Origin: Maribacter sp.
Lineage (GTDB): Bacteria > Bacteroidota > Bacteroidia > Flavobacteriales > Flavobacteriaceae
Direction of reading: 5' to 3'
Length of the DNA stretch: 37,254 nt
Assembly (NCBI GenBank): GCA_020629415.1
Contig: JAHDDL010000017.1
Location: 1 to 37,254, forward strand
Shown: positions 1 to 6,782 of the stretch, piece by piece
Numbering within the stretch: position 1 is the stretch's first letter
Layout of the letters: every line of letters begins with the position of its first letter
Position numbers and translations under genes: made by a program
The notes under the pieces: generated by a model
Told to the model about the DNA's origin: nothing
Seen by the model: only the letters and a program-made list of their open reading frames with translations
Databases searched by the model: none

Positions 1-427
1 CTAAGTCATTTTCTTCATTTGGCATTACTAAGTCTATGTTCGCAATACTTTCTGTTGCAATGGTATAGGTGTCATGCTCTAATAAATAGCCGTTTACATA
101 AACCGGATTATTTTCTTCCAAATTAAAAAAGGCATTGAGTTCTGTTTGTGTTTTAGAAGGTATCTTCTTTTTTAGTTTGGCAAACAAAATACCGTTTGCC
201 GTAAGATTATAAAAATGCGCTTTGCGGCTAGGTTTTTACTTTATCACTGCTATTTCTTCAATGTCTTCCTTTGAAGTGATGATGTTTTTATTGGCGATAA
301 TATGCTCGTCAATCAAGAGTATTGCGCAGCTGGTATTAGCTGCCTGGGGAAGTTTGTTGAAGCTGTCCTGGGCATTGCTAGTATAGTGAAAAAAGAAGAA
401 TAGAAATGTAACGAAGATAGTTTTCAT
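1..427 (-). pseudogene. Secreted hypothetical protein, interrupted by an in-frame TAA; 3' end outside window
   Basis: The first 63 codons (427 down to 239) begin with a clear signal peptide (MKTIFVTFLFFFFHYTSNAQ, likely cleaved near the AQD) and read on to 'EEIAVIK', then a TAA at 236-238. Directly after that stop, in the same frame and without a shift, the reading frame stays open to the window edge for about 78 codons and looks like real protein (for example ANGILFAKLKKKIPSKTQ, then NPVYVNGYLLEHDTYTIA). The simplest reading is one exported protein of at least 140 residues with a nonsense mutation at codon 64. Alternatives are a sequencing error at one base or stop readthrough. I do not recognise a characterised family; the layout (signal peptide, ILLIDEHII, then EEIAVIK) recalls small secreted Bacteroidota proteins with TonB-plug-like segments, but that is only a resemblance. 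Its C-terminus lies before base 1. Confidence 0.6.
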
Positions 428-603
428 TGGGATCGATAGCTTACGCCAATTTTACTCAATTTGATGCTTTTGGAATTACGCACTATTTAATAAAAAAAAA
501 GCGGAATGAGCATGGGTAGTAGACCTAATGCCTTTTCTAAATTCTTTTCTGTTCTTTTGAAGTTTTTCTTATTCAATATTGAAGTGGGATTTGTGAAGTT
601 AAG

Positions 604-645
604 TGTATAGTGTATAGCACTCCTAAGGATGCTATACACTATACA
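604..645. repeat. Long near-perfect palindrome (possible bidirectional terminator or recombination site)
   Basis: Arms 604-619 and 630-645 are perfect 16-base inverted copies (left arm TGTATAGTGTATAGCA). The centre 621-629 (TCCTAAGGA) pairs again around one A, leaving only C620 as a bulge. It lies just beyond the 3' end of the SIR2 gene. There is no clean T-run, so a pure intrinsic terminator is not certain. The rest of 428-662 shows nothing I can assign. Confidence 0.6.
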
Positions 646-649
646 TAGT

Positions 650-659
650 GTTAGCTAGC
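650..659. repeat. 10-bp inverted repeat, left copy (GTTAGCTAGC)
   Basis: Perfect reverse complement of GCTAGCTAAC at 2569-2578. The two copies lie 3 bases outside the SIR2 stop codon and 14 bases upstream of the ParA-like start, so they tightly bracket the two-gene module. Confidence 0.5.
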
Positions 660-662
660 TTT

Positions 663-1517
663 TTAATAATCATACGTTGCTCTATAACTCAAAACTTCAT
701 CTTTCAGTGAAAATATTCCTGAATTGAGAGCATTATAATTACCTGCGGGAAATTCAACAAACTCTAAATTGTAAGTGCGCTTATAGGATTCTTTAAGAAC
801 AGGGTCTGTATCATTTCCAATAGCAATATAGTGTGGGTGAGCACTTTTAGCGGCAATATTTGAGTTTTCAAGAATTAATTGAATATCTGGGTCACTAAGT
901 GAATAACCTAAAAATAGTATTGTATGCGTTAAGAAAAGAGATTCTAGAACCTTAAAAAAATTTCCGTGGTCTTGCTTTTCTTTAAAATATTGAGATCTAG
1001 AAAGAACTATTTTAGAAGGGTTGGAGACACAACCGTGAGCTTTAAGAATTAATCTTACAGGAGATCTTAAATCTGAAACAAGATGATCTTCATAATAGCG
1101 GCAAATATTATAACCATCTATAGCTTCACCCTGCCGACAATAATTGTCATAAATATCATCATAATTCGTTGTTACAACAACTTTTGGGTCTATCTCGAGA
1201 ACAGACTCATGTACAAGTGATGGTTTATATTTAGGACGAACTAGCTCTTCTCTTATATAAGCTGAAAAATCAGCTTGTGGAACATGATGCAGAATTACTT
1301 CTGCAGCATCTAAGAACCTTTGTTCTGAAATAAACTTGTCAATAGTTGTCTTATCTCCGGATGTCATTTTACCTTTTAAATCATCAAGGAATTTATTCCA
1401 AGTTGTAGGGGATTTACTCCCATCTGCAGAAAGTGAGCCAGCAGATGCTCCTGAACCTAAAAATATTATACATCTTCTTGATGCTAGTTCAGCTGTCAAT
1501 GCTTTAGGCCAATTCAT
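663..1517 (-). CDS. SIR2-like NADase (SIR2_2 family), probable defence effector
   Basis: 284 aa, cytosolic, no signal or membrane segment. The Rossmann NAD-binding start FLGSGAS is at residues 19-25, the sirtuin-type TTNYDD with its conserved Asn at 116-121 (N118), the catalytic-His-like KAHG at 159-162 (H161), and the SIR2_2 motif FLGYSLSDPD at 202-211. The Cys-pair zinc module of deacetylase sirtuins is absent. This matches bacterial defence SIR2 domains, which degrade NAD+ to stop infected cells (family knowledge). The ATG overlaps the stop of the upstream ParA-like gene by four bases (ATGA at 1514-1517), so the two are translationally coupled and probably act together: the ATPase as sensor or switch, the SIR2 as effector (inference). 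The gene is AT-rich and lies beside an AbiC-like gene. Confidence 0.85.
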   Translation of the reverse strand: MNWPKALTAELASRRCIIFLGSGASAGSLSADGSKSPTTWNKFLDDLKGKMTSGDKTTIDKFISEQRFLDAAEVILHHVPQADFSAYIREELVRPKYKPSLVHESVLEIDPKVVVTTNYDDIYDNYCRQGEAIDGYNICRYYEDHLVSDLRSPVRLILKAHGCVSNPSKIVLSRSQYFKEKQDHGNFFKVLESLFLTHTILFLGYSLSDPDIQLILENSNIAAKSAHPHYIAIGNDTDPVLKESYKRTYNLEFVEFPAGNYNALNSGIFSLKDEVLSYRATYDY

Positions 1518-2554
1518 TCTGCTAAATTTAAATTCGTTAATATGTTACCAGTAATAGCAGAAATTATCTGTTTATATTCTGACTGCTGCTTAAATTGTGT
1601 GCCAACCAGGCCATCACTTGACTTCAATTTTAATATTGGTGAGGAAACAGATTGAGCCAGAGGAATTAAGCTATATAGGTGTTTTACGTCGCCTATTTTC
1701 AAGCTATCAGAGTTTAAATTAGTGGGCATAAAAAGCTGTAATGAATTGGCGATTTCCTCAGGAATCATATTAATAATCTCTTCAAAAGCTTTTGTTGGTC
1801 TTCTAACTCCTTCTTTACTCTTTGTAATATATTGTTGCGATGTGTAACCTAAATAGCCTCTTGAAATTGCAGGTTCTGCAGCTATTTTATATTGGGCAAG
1901 TCTGCCAGGTGTTCTGTTTTCAGCTAACTCTAAAGAATTGGTATAAATTTCCATCCATGAAGACAGCCATGAAGAAATATTACGGACTCCCAGTATACTA
2001 AAGATGTCTGTTCCCATAGGAGTTATAAAATATTGGCAGCCAATCAAGATGCTTCTATTAATTGAGCCTAAGCTTGGTCCTAAATCAAAAAACACAAAGT
2101 CATATCGATCTTGCAATTGAGCGACTAAGCTAGTATTCCAGTTAGTCTTTCTTATGCCCCCTAAGTCACCTCCTTTAAGTTCATGCCATGCTGATCCTAA
2201 TCTATCTTCAATAATAGAAAATGTTGGATGACCCGGAATTAAATCTACATTAAATCGATTTGTGGATTTATCAATGGGCACAATAGCTTCCAATATTGTA
2301 GAGTCACCGTCTTCTATCGGTTGAAGGATATCACTTATAGTTGTGATTTCACTATAATTTGTAGACGAGTTGTCCCAGTACAAATCACTTGCAAAATCAG
2401 AACCCATAATTAATTGTGTTGCATTACACTGTGGGTCACAGTCAACTATCAATACTCTTTTCGAGTGATAATCTGCTAGGTAATTACCTAAATTGCAAGT
2501 AAGGGTAGTTTTTCCAACCCCTCCTTTATTATTAAACATTGATATCGTAATCAT
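1514..2554 (-). CDS. ParA/Soj/MinD-like P-loop ATPase partnered with SIR2
   Basis: 346 aa. Deviant Walker A of the ParA type (KGGVGKTT, residues 10-17, with signature Lys10 and Lys15), switch/Walker A' VLIVDCDPQCN (around 34-44), and Walker B-like FVFFDLGPS in the middle of the protein. This is the full ParA fold (AAA_31/CbiA-like), longer than chromosomal ParA (about 250-270 aa) because of an insertion around 55-110 (WDNSSTNYSEITT onward) and an extended C-terminal part. There is no ParB gene nearby, and the only partner is the SIR2 gene, which it overlaps by ATGA. That argues against a segregation role and for a regulatory ATPase controlling a toxic NADase (inference). Alternative: remnant of a plasmid or integrative element partition module. 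Start ATG at 2552-2554 begins directly at the beta-strand ITISMFNNKGG, as usual in the family. Confidence 0.85.
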   Translation of the reverse strand: MITISMFNNKGGVGKTTLTCNLGNYLADYHSKRVLIVDCDPQCNATQLIMGSDFASDLYWDNSSTNYSEITTISDILQPIEDGDSTILEAIVPIDKSTNRFNVDLIPGHPTFSIIEDRLGSAWHELKGGDLGGIRKTNWNTSLVAQLQDRYDFVFFDLGPSLGSINRSILIGCQYFITPMGTDIFSILGVRNISSWLSSWMEIYTNSLELAENRTPGRLAQYKIAAEPAISRGYLGYTSQQYITKSKEGVRRPTKAFEEIINMIPEEIANSLQLFMPTNLNSDSLKIGDVKHLYSLIPLAQSVSSPILKLKSSDGLVGTQFKQQSEYKQIISAITGNILTNLNLAE

Positions 2555-2568
2555 AATTTCTTTTTTAT

Positions 2569-2578
2569 GCTAGCTAAC
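2569..2578. repeat. 10-bp inverted repeat, right copy (GCTAGCTAAC)
   Basis: Inverted mate of 650-659. It overlaps the start of GCTAACGATTATGC (2573-2586), which recurs with one mismatch at 3567-3580 upstream of the next gene. Confidence 0.5.
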
Positions 2579-2590
2579 GATTATGCTATG

Positions 2591-2640
2591 GCAAGTAGTG
2601 CAGGCAAGGAAATTTTTCGTTTCCGTCTTGTCTGCGAGCC
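2591..2640. repeat. Imperfect long hairpin between AbiC-like and ParA-like genes
   Basis: The left arm has GGC at 2590-2592, GCAGGCAAG at 2600-2608 and GGAAA at 2608-2612. The right arm has TTTCC at 2620-2624, CTTGTCTGC at 2627-2635 and GCC at 2638-2640. They fold with bulges around a TTTTTCG loop. Together with the neighbouring GCTAAC core this resembles the folded recombination sites of gene cassettes in shape, not in canonical sequence. It may instead only be the 3' terminator of the AbiC-like gene. Confidence 0.4.
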
Positions 2641-2658
2641 AGAACTTTTTGTTTTTAA

Positions 2659-3540
2659 TTATTTTTCTAAGTTCCCCAAACTGTCAATCCAACTAGATTT
2701 ATTTTGCTTAAAATTTTCTTTAGTTAATTTCAAATTATAGAAATCAGAAACAGAACTTAAAAAGATTTCCGCGTGTATAATCGCTCCAATGTCTAAACCG
2801 TTATCTAAATAATCTCTGGCCTCTAAATATTTTAATTGATTATCAGCTACTTCAACAATTCTTTCTATGACTCCCATATTTATAAAACCAATATTAACGA
2901 AAAATAGATTTTTTAAATCGTTTAGTTCTTCGATTTCTAAATCAGTTTTATAGACAAGCCTTTTTAAAACATCAACTGAATTACTTGCGCTATGTGATAA
3001 TTTTTCAATTTCAGATTTGTTTCTTGAATAGATTTTCAGCAATTGTATAATCGAGGTTTTCATTTCGGCCTTATATTCATCTTCAGGCTTATCATAAGGT
3101 TTATTTACTGAATATTTATTCTCGTCTAAATATAGGACTGCATCATTTCCTTTCAAAGGTGTTCCATTAGGAGTTCTAATTATAAATTCTGATAAAGCTT
3201 TTTCAAATCTATCAAGTTGTTTGTAAACAAGTGTTGTTGTTCTGTTTAATAGAAACTCTTTTCTTGTTTCCTTCATTTCATTCCTCTGCAAGCTCAACTC
3301 AATTCGTTGATTTTTCAATTCAGTTCTTTGAATTAGAATTGTGACAATAACTCCTGCTAAAGCTAGAGCAGAAAATAATGCATTTAGAGCTCCAAATGTG
3401 TCTCCGAAAGTTCCGCTTTTACTCCAATCAGAAAAGAAGTAATTTATAGCGAATGGAAAGATAAAAGCAATAATTAAAAATCCGCCAGCTATTATCAAGA
3501 AAAGTGGAAAGTATTTGTCGGTTTCTTCCTTGTTGTTCAT
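2659..3540 (-). CDS. Putative phage abortive infection protein (AbiC-like membrane protein)
   Basis: 293 aa. Two hydrophobic segments near the N-terminus (about residues 12-34 and 48-70) frame the motif GTFGDTFGALNALFSALALA, followed directly by a charged coiled-coil (QRTELKNQRIELSLQRNEM). This N-terminal arrangement is the hallmark of the putative abortive infection (putAbiC) family; the rest is a helical cytoplasmic domain ending in the last 20 residues with LTKENFKQNKSSWIDSL. Members are thought to act as membrane-anchored phage-exclusion proteins; the mechanism is not known. It lies 104 bases upstream of the ParA/SIR2 pair in the same orientation, separated from it by a structured repeat, so it is probably an independent cassette within the same defence region. 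Assignment is by motif recognition; function is inference. Confidence 0.7.
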   Translation of the reverse strand: MNNKEETDKYFPLFLIIAGGFLIIAFIFPFAINYFFSDWSKSGTFGDTFGALNALFSALALAGVIVTILIQRTELKNQRIELSLQRNEMKETRKEFLLNRTTTLVYKQLDRFEKALSEFIIRTPNGTPLKGNDAVLYLDENKYSVNKPYDKPEDEYKAEMKTSIIQLLKIYSRNKSEIEKLSHSASNSVDVLKRLVYKTDLEIEELNDLKNLFFVNIGFINMGVIERIVEVADNQLKYLEARDYLDNGLDIGAIIHAEIFLSSVSDFYNLKLTKENFKQNKSSWIDSLGNLEK

Positions 3541-3566
3541 GTATTTTAAGTTTTCTGGAGCTTGCT

Positions 3567-3598
3567 GCTAACTATTATGCATGTGTTTAATTACACAT
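3567..3598. repeat. Boundary motif GCTAACTATTATGC plus small hairpin upstream of AbiC-like gene
   Basis: GCTAACTATTATGC at 3567-3580 matches 13 of 14 bases of 2573-2586. It is followed by ATGTGT-TTAATT-ACACAT (3581-3598), a 6-bp stem. Both copies of the core sit 19-27 bases upstream of a minus-strand gene start, so they look like a repeated cassette boundary. Confidence 0.4.
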
Positions 3599-3703
3599 AT
3601 TCGAAAATAGTAAGGTATATGTGCAATTTCTATTATAAAATTTTTTAAGCTAAAGAGGTAGGGGGAATATACTTTGCTTACAGCTGCAATATAAAGAAGT
3701 TTT

Positions 3704-3739
3704 TGACATATTTTCTTACGGTTTTCCGTAAAACTGTCA
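3704..3739. repeat. Nested inverted repeat
   Basis: TTACGG-TTTT-CCGTAA (3716-3731) sits inside TGACA (3704-3708) and TGTCA (3735-3739). It lies between the AbiC-like gene and the palindromic repeat array. No role can be assigned. Confidence 0.4.
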
Positions 3740-3804
3740 GAAAAATAAATGGGTTGCCTACTATGGGACGGGGAGGTTTTTAATTGAGATTAGAACACCT
3801 AAAA

Positions 3805-4388
3805 ACCCACCCCTTTGGTCCCCTCCCAAGAGGGGAGGTTTTCGTCTTTGTTTTTGGGTTGTTGGTAGTTGGGGAGCGACGTTTTCAAATAGGTTACCAC
3901 TACTTTTGTATCTAAAAAATGTAATAATATCTACAAACTATTCCCCTCCTCGGAGGGGCTAGGGGTGGGTCCTTTTGGGTTAGCATGTTCCATAAAATCT
4001 ACAGCACCCAATCACCCACCCCTTTGGTCCCCTCCCAAGAGGGAGGTTTTCGTCTTTGTTTTAGGTTTGTTGGTAGTTGGGGAGCGATGTTTTCAAAAAG
4101 GTTACCACTACTTTTTTATCTAAAAAGTATAGTAATAGTCACAAACTATTCCCCTCCTCGGAGGGGCTAGGGGTGGGTCCTTTTGGGTTAGCATGTTCCA
4201 TAAAATCTACAGCACCCAATCACCCACCCCTTTGGTCCCCTCCCAAGAGGGGAGGTTTTCGTCTTTGTTTTGGGGTTTGTTGATTGTTGGGGAGCTACGT
4301 TTTCAAAAAGGTAACCACCACTTTTTGACCTAAAAAGTGTAAAAAAAGTCACAAACTATTCCCCTCCACGGAGGGGCTAGGGGTGGGT
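3805..4388. repeat. Three tandem ~208-bp GC-rich palindromic repeat units
   Basis: Units begin at 3805, 4014 and 4222 (periods 209 and 208). Each opens with an L module (ACCCACCCCTTTGG, then CCCCTCCCAAGAGGGG; L1 3805-3838, L2 4014-4046, L3 4222-4255). After about 101 AT-richer bases it closes with an R module (CCCCTCCTCGGAGGGG then CTAGGGGTGGGT; R1 3940-3970, R2 4148-4178, R3 4358-4388). L and R are inverted relative to one another, and each contains its own hairpin. R1-L2 and R2-L3 are separated by the same 43 bases exactly. This stretch has no convincing gene: the short open frames across it are by-products of the repeat. R3 runs into the DUF559 remnant and supplies its stop codon. Confidence 0.85.
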
Positions 4389-4765
4389 TCTTCCTTGTTC
4401 CAATTCTTCAATATACTCTCTGATTTCTTCCAGAACGCTAGATAGATTATTCTTCACATCACTATCTGAAAACCTAATCATGTTTACTCCTAAAGACGCC
4501 AAACGAGCTTGCCGTTTCTTATCTTTTTCTTCATGTCCTTCTTTAAAGTGGATACTGCCATCTACTTCTATGGCAAGTTGAAGATCTTTACAATAAAAGT
4601 CTACTATATACTGGTCAATAGGTATTTGCCTGCTAAATTTGTGACCCAATTTTTAACCCTTAATTTCTCGCCATAGGGCAATTTCACCTAAGGTCATATT
4701 GTTCCTTAGCTTTTTAGCCAGTTCTACTAAATATGGGTGGTATGGTATTATTCTCTCATAGTAGT
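4377..4765 (-). pseudogene. DUF559 (Vsr-like) endonuclease remnant sandwiched between palindromic repeats
   Basis: Read on the minus strand, one frame runs from the edge of the L4 palindrome (4765) through YERIIPYHPYLVELAKKLRN, MTLGEIALWREIKG, an in-frame TAA (4653-4655), then KLGHKFSRQIPID, YIVDFYCKDLQLAIEVDG and a C-terminus EELEQGRTHP. This is the whole DUF559 fold: N-terminal LRN...LW helix, the (V)D17-F-Y-C strand, IE28VDG and H34 (residues counted from the codon at 4649), a PD-(D/E)XK-type nuclease related to Vsr. Two lesions are visible: the TAA, and no start codon before the L4 palindrome, so the N-terminus seems overwritten or depends on sequence in the repeat. The final THP and the TAG are encoded by the R3 palindrome. 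A TTG at 4647 could start a 90-residue product lacking the first helix, but I regard that as non-functional. Confidence 0.75.
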
Positions 4766-4917
4766 ACCCACCCCTTAGTCCCCTCCCAAGAGGGGAGAAT
4801 TGCGTTTTTGATGGTAAAGTTAGCGTTGGTTGAAAATTCTATTGTCATGTAAATCATTTGCTGAAAGTTAAAGTAGAGTCCCAACTGTTCCCCTCGTCGG
4901 AGGGGCTAGGGTTGGGG
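4766..4917. repeat. Fourth copy of the palindromic repeat (L4-R4)
   Basis: L module at 4766-4797 and a slightly diverged R module (4887-4917, CCCCTCGTCGGAGGGG, ending GGGTTGGGG) with 89 bases between. L4 forms the 5' edge of the DUF559 remnant. Beyond R4, 4918-4983 holds no feature I can name. Confidence 0.75.
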
Positions 4918-4983
4918 CAAGATTTTCGGGGCTTCTTGTTTTGATGTTAAGGTATCTACGTTCTAAAACAAATCAATCTCACA

Positions 4984-6744
4984 CTACTCCACCTTCATAC
5001 CGTTCATTTCCTGTCCGTTTTGAAATAGGGTCAAACTTTCTGTGTTTCCGTTTTCGTCTTTTATGAACTGAATTTGTGCGGCAACTTCTTTTAAGTAAAA
5101 AGTATCTTTCGATTTGGCGAAAATATTGAACGATGGCTGCCCCGTTGCCTGTGCTTTTAATTGTTTACCATCTTTGGTAATCGTAATTTTAAAAGTGGGC
5201 ATCAATTCGTAGACGCCTAGGTAACTTTCCAGTAGTGCTTCTGGTACTTCAAACTCTTTAGTGAAGTTACTGGTATCAACACCTAATTTTTTAAGCATAT
5301 CAATCGCATTTATATTTCCAGGATTCATTTCTACCGTTTTGGTATAGTTTTCAATAGCACCATTATTATCACCTGATTTCATTAACGCTTCGGCATAACT
5401 ATCATATACATTGGCAGAATTTGGATACGCGTCTACATTCAACTTAAAGACTTGAATAGCTTCTTTGGTTTTGTTAGACCTTAATAATTTATATCCCGCT
5501 TGGTTCATCTCATTTTCATTGACATCAAAATCTTGATTGTCTTTATTTTTCTCATAAAAGGATACTCCTGCATCAATACCTTCTGTCTCTATAACTTCTA
5601 AAACTTTAGATGCCAAGGAAGCTTTTGGGAGGTCATAGCTCTTATCGTTTATAATACCGAGAATAGCTTGCGTAATTTGACCTAAGGGAGCGCCGCCTGT
5701 ATTATTTAAAAGCACGATCAATGATCGGTCTGATGGCGATCTGGAAATTTGTGTGTTGAATCCGTTAATTCCGCCACCATGACTAATTACGGCAATACTA
5801 TCCGTTGTATTCCCAAGAGCTTCATTGCCGGTCATCCATCCGTAGGCATAGTGAAAACTGCCAAATGCAGGGATGTATGGTTTAAAATACATATCCATAT
5901 ATTTTTGGGGTAACAATTTGTTGGTATATAGCGCTTGATCCCACAGATATAAATCTTCTACGGTAGAATAGAGAGATCCTGCGGCATACGGAATGGACAT
6001 ATCTAGGTAAGGAGCATTGATGAATTCGCTCCCATTTTTTTCATAGCCTGTAGCTCTATTTTTAAGGATGTTGGAGTGATGGTCAAATCCGGAATCTTTC
6101 ATTCCTAGTGGAGAAAATATATGTTCCGTTAGCATTTCTTCATACGTTTTGCCGGATAGTTTTTCAACAAGCAAACCCAAAAGAAAGTACCCCGAATTGC
6201 TATAATTGAATCTTTCCCCAGGGGTAAACTCCAATTCCATATCCTGAAACTTTTTAGTGAACTCTTCTGGCGAATATGGATCGCGACTATCTTCTTCAAA
6301 AAACTTAGGAAATGAGGTGTAGTTGGGTATACCGGCGGTATGGGTCAATAAATGGTGGGTGGTAATCTGGTCTCCGGTAGTTTTTGGATATTCTGGTAAG
6401 TATGTAGTTATGGGAGCTTGTAGATCTAACTTTCCATCCGCTGCTAATTGAAGAATAAGCATGGCCGTAAATTGTTTGGTGATCGATCCTAAACGATGTT
6501 TGGTGTTGGGACTGTTAGGGATATCCCACTCCATATTCGCCATACCATAACCCTTTTTAAGAATAACCTCACCATCTTTGGCAACTAGGGCAGAACCATT
6601 GAATTTGCCATATGAGAGATATTGATCTAGGAGTGCATCTATTTCTTCTGATTTTGATTGCCCGATTGCTGCAGTGCTTATTAAAAGCATAACAGATAAG
6701 CAAGTAAGTAACCTACTCCCTATACTGCGATGTAATGATCTCAT
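4984..6744 (-). CDS. Secreted serine hydrolase, beta-lactamase/PBP4* family, with TPR segment
   Basis: 586 aa with a signal peptide (hydrophobic 10-27, cut near IGQ). The class C beta-lactamase-like domain (about 35-370) has the SxxK nucleophile motif SITK at 87-90, YSN at 181-183 and HGG at 322-324 in place of KTG, all present, so it should be catalytically competent. It is followed by two TPR-like helical repeats (about 415-490, including a Y-x-K-A-I-like 'KEAIQVF' and 'GAIENYTKTVEMNPGN') and a C-terminal beta-rich domain of about 80 residues like those found after many Bacteroidota beta-lactamase-type hydrolases. Substrate unknown: D-amino peptides or esters are both possible; true beta-lactam hydrolysis is not implied. 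It lies 38 bases downstream of the amidohydrolase gene on the same strand and is probably co-transcribed with it. Confidence 0.85.
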   Translation of the reverse strand: MRSLHRSIGSRLLTCLSVMLLISTAAIGQSKSEEIDALLDQYLSYGKFNGSALVAKDGEVILKKGYGMANMEWDIPNSPNTKHRLGSITKQFTAMLILQLAADGKLDLQAPITTYLPEYPKTTGDQITTHHLLTHTAGIPNYTSFPKFFEEDSRDPYSPEEFTKKFQDMELEFTPGERFNYSNSGYFLLGLLVEKLSGKTYEEMLTEHIFSPLGMKDSGFDHHSNILKNRATGYEKNGSEFINAPYLDMSIPYAAGSLYSTVEDLYLWDQALYTNKLLPQKYMDMYFKPYIPAFGSFHYAYGWMTGNEALGNTTDSIAVISHGGGINGFNTQISRSPSDRSLIVLLNNTGGAPLGQITQAILGIINDKSYDLPKASLASKVLEVIETEGIDAGVSFYEKNKDNQDFDVNENEMNQAGYKLLRSNKTKEAIQVFKLNVDAYPNSANVYDSYAEALMKSGDNNGAIENYTKTVEMNPGNINAIDMLKKLGVDTSNFTKEFEVPEALLESYLGVYELMPTFKITITKDGKQLKAQATGQPSFNIFAKSKDTFYLKEVAAQIQFIKDENGNTESLTLFQNGQEMNGMKVE

Positions 6745-6782
6745 AATTTGTTTTTTTGATTGATTGAATTCTACAAGGTTAT

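Noticed and set aside
428..600. Short open stretch on the minus strand between the palindrome and the broken secreted gene
   Set aside because: Fewer than 45 codons, no start codon context, no recognisable family, and two frames equally open; treated as intergenic.
1514..2554. Chromosome or plasmid partition locus (ParA)
   Set aside because: No ParB-like gene or parS-like palindrome nearby, and the gene is fused by overlap to a SIR2 effector; kept as an alternative only.
3985..4283. Two overlapping short plus-strand reading frames in the repeat array
   Set aside because: They translate the GC-rich repeat itself (Pro/Gly/Arg-rich with repeated phrases) and have no start signals; not genes.
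3805..4388. Possible CRISPR array because of regularly spaced repeats
   Set aside because: Repeat units are ~208 bp with identical, not unique, 43-bp linkers, and no cas genes are present. It is a tandem palindromic repeat.
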